Below, piece after piece: positions 35,488 through 43,695 of a stretch of 64,000 nucleotides of DNA. The position numbers and the translations under genes are program-made. Positions within the stretch are counted from its first letter, which is position 1; the number at the start of each line of letters is the position of its first letter. The stretch spans positions 806,001 through 870,000 of the forward strand of contig NZ_ADVG01000001.1 in NCBI RefSeq assembly GCF_000178855.1, in the 5' to 3' direction. The DNA comes from Ktedonobacter racemifer DSM 44963 (lineage in GTDB: Bacteria > Chloroflexota > Ktedonobacteria > Ktedonobacterales > Ktedonobacteraceae). Under the pieces are notes generated by a model, which searched no databases, was not told where the DNA came from, and saw only the letters and a list, made by a program, of their open reading frames with translations.

Positions 35488-35756
35488 AGAAACATGAGGC
35501 ACACAATCAGGAAGAGACACTTTTGCAACGGATGCAGGATACATACAGCAATTGCACTACAGGTGTGGATGGGCACTGTATCACCTGCTCAGACGAAGCG
35601 CTACCCGCACGCATTCTGAGCGTTGACGAGGCATGTGGAATAGCGCTGGTAGAGATTGCAGATGAGCAGACTGAGGTCGATGTCACGCTGCTCGATCACC
35701 TGGAGCCAGGCGACATGATCCTGGTACATGGAGGCACAGGTATATCACGGTACTAG
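35484..35756 (+). CDS. Second HypC/HupF-like protein
   Basis: The protein has 90 residues. It lacks the N-terminal MC. The conserved HypC core starts after about 33 residues (HCITCSDEALPARILSVD, then EVDVTLLDHLEPGDMILVHG). The Cys in HCITC could replace Cys2 of HypC. It may be a variant chaperone (as HupF-like paralogs pair with oxygen-tolerant hydrogenases). It is coupled to the SIS gene by an ATGA overlap. The second SIS gene follows after 155 bases with GC-rich hairpins. Confidence 0.72.
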   Translation: MKKHEAHNQEETLLQRMQDTYSNCTTGVDGHCITCSDEALPARILSVDEACGIALVEIADEQTEVDVTLLDHLEPGDMILVHGGTGISRY

Positions 35757-35766
35757 AAAAGGGGGT

Positions 35767-35783
35767 GCAGGGGTCTCCCCTGC
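35767..35783. terminator. GC-rich hairpin inside the hyp operon
   Basis: GCAGGGG-TCT-CCCCTGC is followed by GGGGTGTCCCC and TTTCCTTTTTC. It resembles an intrinsic terminator or attenuator between the second hypC-like gene and the second SIS gene. Confidence 0.5.
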
Positions 35784-35911
35784 CGGGGCGCGGGGTGTCC
35801 CCGTTTCCTTTTTCTTCTTTCCCAAATGCTCCTATGAAACGATGTGAGGGCAAAGCAAGAGCAAGAGAGACCTGCATCCCGCGCTGGAGAGAAAGTAGGA
35901 GGAGGAAAGCG

Positions 35912-36619
35912 ATGAGTGAAGCACAAGGTTCAGAATACGACAAGCTCTTCTATCCCTTCCTCTTTGAAGGGGGAAAAGCTGATGTAGCAGAGGTGCTGGC
36001 GGAGGTACGACACTCCACACTGGAGAAATGCCACGAAGTCGTGGCGCTCAGGCGCGCCACGCTCGCGGAGTTTGAAGAGCAGATCGTAGCCGCGGGCGAG
36101 GCCATGACGCACGCCTTCACCAATGGAGCGCTGCTCCTGGCCTTTGGCAACGGCGGCAGCGCGACCGACGCCCAGGATATCGTGGCCGAGCTGCTGGACC
36201 CGCCCTTTCCAGGAGGAAGACCTCTGCCAGCCATCTCCCTCACCAATGACATCGCCGTCGTCACGGCGGTAGGCAACGACGTAGGCTATGAAAACGTCTT
36301 CCTACGCCAGGTCATCGCCTTTGGCCATCCCGGCGATATCGCGCTGGGCGTCTCGACCAGCGGCAACTCCGCGAACGTCCTTCTGGCCCTGGAGCAGGCC
36401 AAAAAGCAACAGATGCTGACCATCGGCCTGACGGGCTACGAGGGCGGAAAAATGCTGCGCTCGAAGGCGCTTGACTACTGCATCAACTCACCAAGCGACC
36501 ATATTCCACGCATCCAGGAGGCGCAGGCCACCGTCTATCACGCGCTCCTTGAAATAATACACGTCCTGCTCAGCGAGCAGCAACAGAAAGAGCAAGCGAA
36601 TGGGCATGAAATACATTGA
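35912..36619 (+). CDS. SIS-domain (GmhA-like) protein, copy 2
   Basis: The protein has 235 residues from ATG 35912 (MSEAQGSEYDKLF) after TAGGAGGAGG. Unlike copy 1 it keeps the canonical phosphosugar motifs, LLAFGNGGSATDAQDIVAEL and IALGVSTSGNSANVLLALEQ. PAISLTNDIAVVTAVGNDVG is also typical. It looks like a functional sedoheptulose-7-phosphate isomerase-type protein, but no other heptose pathway gene is near. It overlaps hypD by 20 bases. The pairing of one canonical and one altered SIS protein in the same operon suggests they may work as a heteromer (inference). Confidence 0.85.
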   Translation: MSEAQGSEYDKLFYPFLFEGGKADVAEVLAEVRHSTLEKCHEVVALRRATLAEFEEQIVAAGEAMTHAFTNGALLLAFGNGGSATDAQDIVAELLDPPFPGGRPLPAISLTNDIAVVTAVGNDVGYENVFLRQVIAFGHPGDIALGVSTSGNSANVLLALEQAKKQQMLTIGLTGYEGGKMLRSKALDYCINSPSDHIPRIQEAQATVYHALLEIIHVLLSEQQQKEQANGHEIH

Positions 36620-37760
36620 TGAATACCGCGACGCCGAACTGGCGAAGCGCATCTCCACGGAAGTAGACCGCCTGAGCCAGGGTCAGTCGCTCAAGCTTAT
36701 GGAGGTCTGTGGCGGGCATACCCACACCATCTATAAACATGGGATTGAGGACGTCCTACCACACAATATCGACCTGGTGCATGGTCCAGGCTGCCCCGTC
36801 TGTGTGCTGCCCATGGGTCGCATCGATGATGCCCTGGCGATTGCGCGCATGGAGAATGTCATCTTCACTACCTTTGGCGATATGATGCGCGTCCCGGGTT
36901 CTAAGGGGAGTTTGCTGGATGCCAAAGCCGAGGGAGCTGATGTGCGCTTCGTCTACTCACCCCTGGACGCCTTTAAGCTGGCCCGTCAATATCCCGACCG
37001 CCAGGTGGTCTTCTTCGCCATCGGCTTTGAGACGACGGCACCCTCAACAGCGGTTACACTCCTGCGCGCCAAGGCCGAAGGTGTGCACAACTTCTCGGTC
37101 TTCTGCAATCACGTGACCATCATTCCCGCCATCAAGGCCATCCTTGATTCGCCCGATCTGCGCCTGGACGGCTTTGTCGGACCTGGACATGTGAGTATGG
37201 TCATCGGCATGCGACCCTATAACTTTATCGCGCAGCAGCATCACAAGCCAGTCGTCATCGCAGGCTTTGAGCCACTCGACATTATTCAATCGGTCTATAT
37301 GATCGTCAAGCAGATCAGCGAGGGGCGCTCAGAGGTCGAGAACCAGTATACGCGCGTCGTTCGCCCGGAGGGGAACATCAAAGCCCTGGAGGCCATGGCA
37401 CGCACGATGGAGCTACGCCCGTTCTTCGAGTGGCGCGGACTGGGCTTTATCACGCATAGCGCTTTGAAGCTCCGCCCAGAGTTCGCGGAGTGGGATGCCG
37501 AGCTACGCTTCGACGTGCCGGGGCTACGCGTGGCCGATCCCAAGGCCTGCCAGTGTGGCGAAGTGCTCAAGGGCGTGATCAAGCCCTGGGAATGCAAGGT
37601 CTTTGGCACGGCCTGCACCCCTGAGACACCTATCGGCACCTGCATGGTCTCGCCGGAGGGGGCCTGCGCCGCCTACTTTAACTATGGACGCTTCTCGATG
37701 GCGGCCGAGCGCTCCCGCCTGCATATACAATCGAACGCCACTATTCCCACCCGCTCATAA
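36600..37760 (+). CDS. hypD: Hydrogenase formation protein HypD
   Basis: The protein has 386 residues. The Fe-S/thiol motifs are present: MEVCGGHTHTIYKHG, HGPGCPVCVLP and the C-terminal QCGEVLKG, KPWECKVFGTACTPETPIG, CMVSPEGACAAYF. It receives CN from HypE and, with HypC, builds Fe(CN)2CO on its conserved Cys. GFVGPGHVSMVIG and GFEPLDI are family hallmarks. The start at 36600 lies inside the preceding SIS gene, and an in-frame ATG at 36606 could be used instead. Confidence 0.95.
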   Translation: MGMKYIDEYRDAELAKRISTEVDRLSQGQSLKLMEVCGGHTHTIYKHGIEDVLPHNIDLVHGPGCPVCVLPMGRIDDALAIARMENVIFTTFGDMMRVPGSKGSLLDAKAEGADVRFVYSPLDAFKLARQYPDRQVVFFAIGFETTAPSTAVTLLRAKAEGVHNFSVFCNHVTIIPAIKAILDSPDLRLDGFVGPGHVSMVIGMRPYNFIAQQHHKPVVIAGFEPLDIIQSVYMIVKQISEGRSEVENQYTRVVRPEGNIKALEAMARTMELRPFFEWRGLGFITHSALKLRPEFAEWDAELRFDVPGLRVADPKACQCGEVLKGVIKPWECKVFGTACTPETPIGTCMVSPEGACAAYFNYGRFSMAAERSRLHIQSNATIPTRS

Positions 37761-37776
37761 AAGAGGAGAGGTCGCG

Positions 37777-38889
37777 ATGCAAGCACATATCCCAGGCAGC
37801 CCGGACATGGTTGAGAGCGTTTTACAGAAGATTGAGCGCACGCGGCAGGCGCGCAAGCACAAATTCTACCTGCGAGATGAACGCATTACGCTAAGCCACG
37901 GTAGCGGTGGCAAGGCCACGCATAACCTCATCGAGGGCGTCTTCGCACCGGCCTTTTCTAATCCTATGCTAGATATCATGGATGATTCAGCGATCTTCAC
38001 CGTCACTGGCGAGCAGCCAAGACTGGCGTTCACTACCGATACCTATGTGGTGAGTCCACTCTTCTTTCCCGGTGGCGATATCGGCAAGCTCGCGGTCCAT
38101 GGCACGGTCAATGACCTGGCCATGGCGGGCGCCAGGCCACTCTACCTCTCCGCGGGCTTTATCCTGGAGGAGGGGTTTCCCATCAGCGAGCTACGCCGCA
38201 TCGTCGACTCGATGGCGAATGCCGCCCGCGAGGCGGGAATCGCAATTGTGACGGGAGATACCAAGGTCGTTCAGCGCGGCAAGGCCGATGGTCTCTTTAT
38301 CAATACCGCTGGTGTCGGCCACATCCAGGCCACATGGAATATGGGACAGAACTTCTTGCGAGCGGGGGATAAGATCCTACTCAACGGGCCTGTAGGGGAT
38401 CACGGCATCGCAATTATGATGGCTCGCGAGGCCCTCGATATCGAGACCGACGTCGAGAGCGATACAGCACCGCTACACTCCCTGACTGAGGCGCTGCTCT
38501 CAGCCGTGGGCGAGGGCGTGCATTGCCTGAAGGATCCTACGCGTGGAGGTGTCGCGACCTCGCTCAATGAGATGGCCATGAGCTCAGAGGTCTCAATTGG
38601 CCTCGAAGAACACGCCATCCCGGTTCATGCCGGAGTGCGTGGCGCCTGCGAGATTCTCGGCCTAGACCCCCTGACCATAGCCAATGAAGGCAAGCTGCTG
38701 GCGGTCGTCGCGCCAGAGCAGGCTGAGCACGCCCTTGATGTGCTCCACGCGCATCCCCTGGGGCGCGAGGCAGCCTTGATCGGCACCGTCCAGGCCGAGC
38801 CGCCGGGCATGGTCTTCTTGCATACTGATATCGGCGGCTTGCGCGTCCTGGACATGCTGGTAGGCGATCCCCTGCCTCGCATCTGTTAG
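37777..38889 (+). CDS. hypE: Hydrogenase expression/formation protein HypE
   Basis: The protein has 370 residues from ATG 37777 after AGAGGAGAGG. PurM-like motifs are present (LSHGSGGKATHNLIE; DDSAIFTVTG; AVHGTVNDLAMAGARPLYLS; KDPTRGGVATSLNEMA). The C-terminus is PRIC, so the terminal Cys that becomes thiocyanate is present. It dehydrates the thiocarbamate made by HypF to give the CN ligand. It sits 16 bases after hypD and completes a full hyp set except HypX/SlyD-like genes. Confidence 0.96.
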   Translation: MQAHIPGSPDMVESVLQKIERTRQARKHKFYLRDERITLSHGSGGKATHNLIEGVFAPAFSNPMLDIMDDSAIFTVTGEQPRLAFTTDTYVVSPLFFPGGDIGKLAVHGTVNDLAMAGARPLYLSAGFILEEGFPISELRRIVDSMANAAREAGIAIVTGDTKVVQRGKADGLFINTAGVGHIQATWNMGQNFLRAGDKILLNGPVGDHGIAIMMAREALDIETDVESDTAPLHSLTEALLSAVGEGVHCLKDPTRGGVATSLNEMAMSSEVSIGLEEHAIPVHAGVRGACEILGLDPLTIANEGKLLAVVAPEQAEHALDVLHAHPLGREAALIGTVQAEPPGMVFLHTDIGGLRVLDMLVGDPLPRIC

Positions 38890-38996
38890 AAATAGCAGAG
38901 AGAGCATATCCATTGCAACCGGGAATACCGATACACGTAAATGATTATGAGTACCACGCTCATTATCAAGATGAAAAACAAGGAGACATACAAATC

Positions 38997-39311
38997 ATGA
39001 GTCGACGACGGAAAAAGTTCGACGTCAAGAACGCCGCGCTTGGCGTGGCCGTAATCGCGCTGACCGGGGCCGCCCTGCGTGAGCAACTGCGCAAACCGCA
39101 AGAGGAGCGCACCTGGGAGGGGCAGATCCTGGGCGTGCCCTATGACTTCCGCGCCCCCACGCCTGAGCGCATCCGTGAGCGAATGTGGAACCCCAACACC
39201 TCAAGCATTTTCACACCTCATATCTTCGGGGTAGGCTGGACCATCAACTTCTATCCTCTTGTGCACCCCAAATCACGCAATGAAGCGGAACGTGAGCTTA
39301 GCCGCGTATAA
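38997..39311 (+). CDS. DUF5808-like small protein
   Basis: The protein has 104 residues from ATG 38997 (MSRRRKKFDVKNAALGVAVI) after AAGGAGAC. A possible N-terminal membrane helix (NAALGVAVIALTGAAL) precedes WEGQILGVPYDFRAPTPERI and ERMWNPNTSSIFTPHIFGVG. This motif series fits DUF5808, as I recall it. It is the last gene of the hydrogenase locus, 107 bases after hypE. The function is unknown. Confidence 0.65.
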   Translation: MSRRRKKFDVKNAALGVAVIALTGAALREQLRKPQEERTWEGQILGVPYDFRAPTPERIRERMWNPNTSSIFTPHIFGVGWTINFYPLVHPKSRNEAERELSRV

Positions 39312-39391
39312 GAGAGAAAGAGCAATGTTTTTCTGCTTTAATTTAGCATATAGAACATTGACTCTTATCTCTGAGGAAGGCACATAAGACG

Positions 39392-40138
39392 ATGAACCAG
39401 CCGCCAAAGCGTGTAAGCTCGCACCAGCTTATTCAGAGCAGGCTCCCTCTCCTTACGACACGGGAGAAGATTGAGATTCTCTTTAAAGCCACGCGCCCGC
39501 TGGGTACAAAAGAGAAGAGTGAGGTGCTGGGGGCGGCTGGCATCCAGTTTCTTAAGCACCAGGTACCACACCTGGCGCTCAAACTGCTTATCGAGCACTA
39601 TGTCAAAGGCATCCTCTGGTCAGCTATCTATATCGTGGCGGCGATCGCCTGTGTCTTCCTGCTGGCGCTGTTACAAGCCCCAGGCTCAGCCTTTTTGACC
39701 ACGCTCGCCACCCTGATAGCCTTCTTCCTTGGCTTCCTGCTCTTTGCCCTGCTTGATTTTCTGCACATGCTACGCTCGCTTTTCACACGCAAGCTCACCA
39801 AAGAGGAGCGCGCTCGTTTGGTCAGCGCCATCGAGGCGCTTGAGCCACAAGAGAGAAGCGCCTTGCTCAAGCGGATGGGGGCACAGGTTTTTCGTCGCGA
39901 ATTGGGTGATACGATCTTTGGTTCCCTCATCAAAGGGATGATAGTCAGCCTGGTAGGTGGCCTGCTCACAGGACTCTTCCTGTTACTGAGCGTCTGGCTG
40001 GCTCACACGTTTGCGACCCCCTATCTCCCCTTCGTCGCGGCCAGCGTGGCCTTTCTAGCGGGCTTCTTCCTCCCCCGCTACGTCCACGAGAGCCTGGAAA
40101 ATCTCTCTCTCCGCCGCGCACCTGCACCTACGTTTTGA
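39392..40138 (+). CDS. Four-helix membrane protein of unknown function
   Basis: The protein has 248 residues. A soluble N-terminal part of about 70 residues contains a helical HQLIQSRLPLLTTREKIEIL. Two hydrophobic helices follow (ILWSAIYIVAAIACVFLLAL; LTTLATLIAFFLGFLLFALL). A charged cytosolic helix pair (TKEERARLVSAIEALEPQER, ALLKRMGAQ) precedes two more helices (IVSLVGGLLTGLFLLLSVWL; FVAASVAFLAGFFL). I do not recognise the family. It has its own terminator at 40144 and no obvious partner gene. Confidence 0.65.
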   Translation: MNQPPKRVSSHQLIQSRLPLLTTREKIEILFKATRPLGTKEKSEVLGAAGIQFLKHQVPHLALKLLIEHYVKGILWSAIYIVAAIACVFLLALLQAPGSAFLTTLATLIAFFLGFLLFALLDFLHMLRSLFTRKLTKEERARLVSAIEALEPQERSALLKRMGAQVFRRELGDTIFGSLIKGMIVSLVGGLLTGLFLLLSVWLAHTFATPYLPFVAASVAFLAGFFLPRYVHESLENLSLRRAPAPTF

Positions 40139-40143
40139 AAATG

Positions 40144-40181
40144 TTTTGTGCAAGAATTAGTAGCTGCATTCTTGCACAAAA
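40144..40181 (+). terminator. Terminator after the four-helix protein
   Basis: TTTTGTGCAAGAAT and its complement pair over 14 bp around a 10-base loop, six bases after the stop. The AT-rich right arm gives a partial U tract. Confidence 0.7.
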
Positions 40182-40186
40182 TTCAC

Positions 40187-40233
40187 CTTGTATACAAGTA
40201 ACTATTGCAAAAGTATTATGTCTACGTTATACT
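40187..40233 (+). promoter_or_regulatory. marR promoter with upstream palindrome
   Basis: TTGCAA at 40205-40210, a 17-base spacer and TATACT at 40228-40233 form a good sigma-A-type promoter. The perfect palindrome CTTGTATACAAG (40187-40198) ends six bases before the -35 box and is a candidate MarR operator. Confidence 0.65.
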
Positions 40234-40291
40234 TACATACATATATATTAATACAAGAACGTATCCCTTCCTCTCTCAACAGGAGGTGCTC

Positions 40292-40735
40292 ATGGATCAG
40301 ATTGAGGATTGTTTAAGCTTTTATCTCGGCAAGGCATATCAACGGGTCACTCAGTCAGCCAAACAGCGCCTAGCCCCGTATGGTGTTACGCCAGTGCAAT
40401 ACGCACTACTCAAGGTCCTCTGGGAGCACGATCAGCAGAGTGGTGCCGAACTAGGTGAGCGCCTCTTGCTAGACAGCGCGACGATGACCGGACTCCTTGA
40501 TCGCCTAGAACATGCGGGACTAATTGAGCGCAAGGCACATGCGACCGACCGTCGTGTGAATAGAGTTGCGCTCACTACTCGCGGACGTGATCTCCAAGCT
40601 CCGCTGGATCGCGAGATGGATCAAATGAATCAGGATTTCCTCGGCGAATTCTCTTCTGAAGAAAGGAAAATTTTACGGAATCTGCTCACAACCCTCGCTA
40701 GATGGAAGCAGACGGAGCCTCCAACTACTACTTGA
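40292..40735 (+). CDS. MarR-family regulator
   Basis: The protein has 147 residues. The start ATG at 40292 follows AGGAGG. The winged helix is complete: AQYALLKVLWEHDQQ-type helix (VQYALLKVLWEHDQQSG), recognition helix LDSATMTGLLDRLEHAGLIE and wing RKAHATDRRVNRVALTTRG. MarR proteins usually repress their own and neighbouring genes and sense phenolics or oxidants. The palindrome and promoter just upstream fit autoregulation. The DUF2000 gene that follows, 88 bases away, may be in the same transcript. Confidence 0.9.
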   Translation: MDQIEDCLSFYLGKAYQRVTQSAKQRLAPYGVTPVQYALLKVLWEHDQQSGAELGERLLLDSATMTGLLDRLEHAGLIERKAHATDRRVNRVALTTRGRDLQAPLDREMDQMNQDFLGEFSSEERKILRNLLTTLARWKQTEPPTTT

Positions 40736-40823
40736 TAGTGGTTTGAGAGAGAAGCGCGAATATTATGAGAGCAGTACCCTCCCGGGGACTCACATAGAAA
40801 ATTGTAAAGTGAGGACTATTTTT

Positions 40824-41234
40824 ATGCTCTTTGATACCAAAATTGCGTTGATCATTCGAGACGATTTGGCTTCTTGGCAAAAAATGAATGTGGCAGCGTT
40901 CCTGGCAAGCGGGATTGCTGCATCCTACCCACAAAGTATTGGAGAACCATACGAAGATGCATCCGGAAATGGATATCTGCGACTCATTGGTCAGCCTATA
41001 TTGATTTATGGGGCGGATCATGCCGCGCTAGCACGAGCGCTTGATCGCGCCCTCACACGAGGAGTACAGCCTGCTCTCTATACAGAAGAGATGTTTTCGA
41101 CCACCCATGATGCCGCCAATCGTGAAGTTGTTCGCGGTGTCGAACGAGAGAACCTGAATCTAGTGGGTCTCGCCATCAGAGCAGAGAGAAAAGTGATTGA
41201 CAAGATCGTAGACAAGCTAAAGTTTCATCAATAA
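40824..41234 (+). CDS. DUF2000 family protein
   Basis: The protein has 136 residues. ATG 40824 follows GAGG. The pattern MLFDTKIALIIRDDLASWQK, MNVAAFLASGIAASYPQSIG and PILIYGADHAALARALDRAL matches DUF2000, a PTH2-like fold of unknown role. It lies after marR and before a hairpin, so it may be regulated with it. Confidence 0.82.
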   Translation: MLFDTKIALIIRDDLASWQKMNVAAFLASGIAASYPQSIGEPYEDASGNGYLRLIGQPILIYGADHAALARALDRALTRGVQPALYTEEMFSTTHDAANREVVRGVERENLNLVGLAIRAERKVIDKIVDKLKFHQ

Positions 41235-41235
41235 T

Positions 41236-41277
41236 TTGACAAAGATTGCTACTTTTGCGCATAGCAATCTTTGTCAA
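41236..41277 (+). terminator. Terminator after the DUF2000 gene
   Basis: TTGACAAAGATTGCT and its complement (15 bp) enclose a 12-base loop, one base after the stop. A second inverted pair, CTATACTG/CAGTATAG (about 41283-41311), follows. Confidence 0.75.
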
Positions 41278-41385
41278 TGGGGCTATACTGATCAGAGAAG
41301 CGCCAGTATAGCTGGCCTCTCTCTGTTGCATTCAAGAAGCCAATGTCTCCCTGTTCCCCGTTCTTCAAGCAGAAAGGGTGACTCT

Positions 41386-41916
41386 ATGCCAGATAACAAA
41401 ATAGGTTATGAGGCAAGGAAGCGCAACGCGAGCCAACAGGCACATACACAGGTCCAGACACTTCCTGCTCTCCAGCCCCTCATCAGGCAGCCCGGCGAAG
41501 GAATTAGTATCGCGGGCTCTCCCGAGGATCCGACCGCGATTACCTTGACCGGGAAGGAGACAGGGGGAGCCTTCTTCTTGATCAATGCCTACTCTTCGGT
41601 TCCTAATGTCGGACCACCGCTACATGTCCATACACGTGAGGATGAGACGTGGTATATCCTCGAAGGCAACTACGAGTTTCGCATTGGCGATAATCTCGTC
41701 TCCGCCAGTCCAGGGATGACCATCTTCGGGCCACGCAACATCCCCCACACCTTTCACACAACAGGATCAGGGCATGGACATATCCTGATCCTGGTCACTC
41801 CAGCCGGGCTGGAAGACTTTTTTATCACCATGGGGCAACGCATTCGTCAGAATGCATTGACGCCAGAGGGCCTGGAGAAGCTCGCCCGCCAGTATGGCGT
41901 CAGTTTTTTGGATTAA
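41386..41916 (+). CDS. Cupin-domain protein
   Basis: The protein has 176 residues from ATG 41386 (MPDNKIGYEARKR) after AGAAAGGGTGA. The cupin motif 1 is PPLHVHTREDETWYILEG. Motif 2 is FGPRNIPHTFHTTG with the second His. The metal site therefore appears complete (HxH...E, H). The function of such single-domain cupins varies (dioxygenase, isomerase, binding protein) and the substrate cannot be assigned. It stands alone, convergent with the lipid kinase gene. Confidence 0.82.
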   Translation: MPDNKIGYEARKRNASQQAHTQVQTLPALQPLIRQPGEGISIAGSPEDPTAITLTGKETGGAFFLINAYSSVPNVGPPLHVHTREDETWYILEGNYEFRIGDNLVSASPGMTIFGPRNIPHTFHTTGSGHGHILILVTPAGLEDFFITMGQRIRQNALTPEGLEKLARQYGVSFLD

Positions 41917-41917
41917 T

Positions 41918-41976
41918 AGGAGGTGCGAGGTAGCCCCTGGTTGCCTGCGACAATCAGGGGCCATCTCACACCTCCT
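41918..41976. terminator. Bidirectional hairpin between cupin and lipid kinase genes
   Basis: An imperfect stem of AGGAGGTG-GAG and CCCCTG pairs with CAGGGG and CTC-CACCTCCT around a GTTGCCTGCGACAAT loop, overlapping the cupin stop and ending 5 bases before the kinase stop. Confidence 0.65.
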
Positions 41977-41980
41977 CCCC

Positions 41981-43567
41981 TTAAAGGACCACGCGCGTAG
42001 CCTTGATCACGCCAAGCTTGCTGCGTTTGCCCTCAACTACCATCGTGGCGCCCTCATGAATGTCTGCGACAGCAGAGCTGGGGATATGCTGGCCGTTCTG
42101 GTCGAAGACCTCGGTATTGTTACCGATAATGACCGCGGCGGGCTTCTGCTCGCTGGTCAAGGCGTTTAGCGTCGTACCCGCCACGATATAGGTGCCGGGC
42201 TTCTCCGGGTGTTGCGCCTTCCCTATCACGGTTACCTTGCGCCCATTCTCGAAGAGCGAGGTAACAAGACTCGGCAGTTCAGCACGAATCTCTTCCTGGC
42301 GCTTCTCTTTCTCCACATCCACAGAATGATCCGGCTGCGAAATGACCCGCTCGGTCGCCACTTGCAGTTCTGTCTGTGCCATGTCATCTTTCTTCTTGTC
42401 ACCAATGTCACTGGCCTTATTATGTTCCTCTTCTTGCTCCGGGTCCAGCTTCTTATGTCGCCGGGGATGCTGGAACAGTTCCTCGTTGTAAGTACAGGGG
42501 AAGGCCATGGGAAGCGCCTTGTGGAGGGCGTCGAAGCGATAGGAGACCATCACCTGGCTGGAGTCTTCCACCTGGCCAATTAGCTCATAGTCATCCTTGC
42601 TTACGTAGTCTTTGAGCTTGACCGCGCTTCCATCCAGTTCCATAGGCACGGAGGCTGGAACCTTGATCTCCAGGTGCGAGCCATGGAAGTACTGACTCGT
42701 CGTGTTGTGAGGCTTATGGCGCAATAAAAGCGAACCTACCTGCTGCATGGTTGAGACTGGATCGCCGCCTATGATGATACAGACGTCAAGTACACCATCA
42801 TCAATATAGGCTTCAGGCGTGGTCTCCAGCACCATGGCATAGCGACGGGTGTTACCGATAATGACCTGGAGCGCATCGCCCTGCCAGATCATATCGCTCT
42901 CCCCGCCCTCACCAACGCCGCGAATCTCAATGGGGAAGGTCTGATGGTCAGGCAACTTCTGCGCGACCGTCAGGCCAACAGCAAGCGGACCGAGCCGATA
43001 CTTCAGCGGCTTGGGAGCATGTCGCATGACCTCGGCATCAAAGCCCAGACCCGCCATGAGCAAGAAATGGTTGCGTACACGCGAACCAACCTGCTTGCGC
43101 GCGCGCTTCTTCGCTTTCTTCCCATTCTGTGTCGCCCGCTGAGCCTCTATGTTCTCCGGGAAAGAGACGGAGGAGACCTCTACGCGCCCTACATCGACAC
43201 GGCGAACTTCGCTATTCACCAATGCCAGGGCAGCCTTGACAGGTTCAGTTGGCACACCAATATCACCAGCCCATAGGTTCGCCGTTCCCCCTGGAATGAC
43301 GCCCACCACGCTCTTGCCAGGCTTCTTCGCGCGCATAACACCATTTACCACCTGGTTGACTGTCCCATCACCACCGTAGCCAATTACGAGATCATGACCA
43401 TCCTCGCTGGCCTCACGCGCCATCTCAATCGACTGGCCGCCGTACTGCTTCAGGGCCACTTCGGTCTCCCAGCCAGCCGCAGAGAGCACTGAGACGACAT
43501 CCGGAATCCTGGTAACGTTCTGCCCGGCTCGGGGATTGATCGTTAATAATGCTTTTTCGCGTTGCAT
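41981..43567 (-). CDS. Diacylglycerol/sphingosine kinase-like lipid kinase with C-terminal OB-like domain
   Basis: The protein has 528 residues. Residues 1-about 320 are a DAGK-type catalytic domain: LLTINPRAGQN, the nucleotide loop GYGGDGTVNQVVNGVM, IPGGTANLWAGDIGVP and MELDGS. A charged linker (EQEEEHNKASDIGDKKKDD) follows. The last about 90 residues (KVTVIGKAQHPEKPGTYIVA, then IIGNNTEVFDQNGQ and GATMVVEGKRSKLGVIKATR) resemble a DUF5666-like OB fold, usually found as separate extracytoplasmic repeats. The fusion is unusual. It phosphorylates a membrane lipid, probably diacylglycerol or a related long-chain base. GAGAGTTGG precedes the ATG. Confidence 0.82.
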   Translation of the reverse strand: MQREKALLTINPRAGQNVTRIPDVVSVLSAAGWETEVALKQYGGQSIEMAREASEDGHDLVIGYGGDGTVNQVVNGVMRAKKPGKSVVGVIPGGTANLWAGDIGVPTEPVKAALALVNSEVRRVDVGRVEVSSVSFPENIEAQRATQNGKKAKKRARKQVGSRVRNHFLLMAGLGFDAEVMRHAPKPLKYRLGPLAVGLTVAQKLPDHQTFPIEIRGVGEGGESDMIWQGDALQVIIGNTRRYAMVLETTPEAYIDDGVLDVCIIIGGDPVSTMQQVGSLLLRHKPHNTTSQYFHGSHLEIKVPASVPMELDGSAVKLKDYVSKDDYELIGQVEDSSQVMVSYRFDALHKALPMAFPCTYNEELFQHPRRHKKLDPEQEEEHNKASDIGDKKKDDMAQTELQVATERVISQPDHSVDVEKEKRQEEIRAELPSLVTSLFENGRKVTVIGKAQHPEKPGTYIVAGTTLNALTSEQKPAAVIIGNNTEVFDQNGQHIPSSAVADIHEGATMVVEGKRSKLGVIKATRVVL

Positions 43568-43695
43568 AATACCAACTCTCTTTTTTTACAAGTATATGAT
43601 GTTTTTTAAACTGTTCTTCAACATATTTTCCACTTTATATTCACTCTATTCTATTTACGTGAGCAGCCCAAGACTAGATGCAACCATGCGATACT

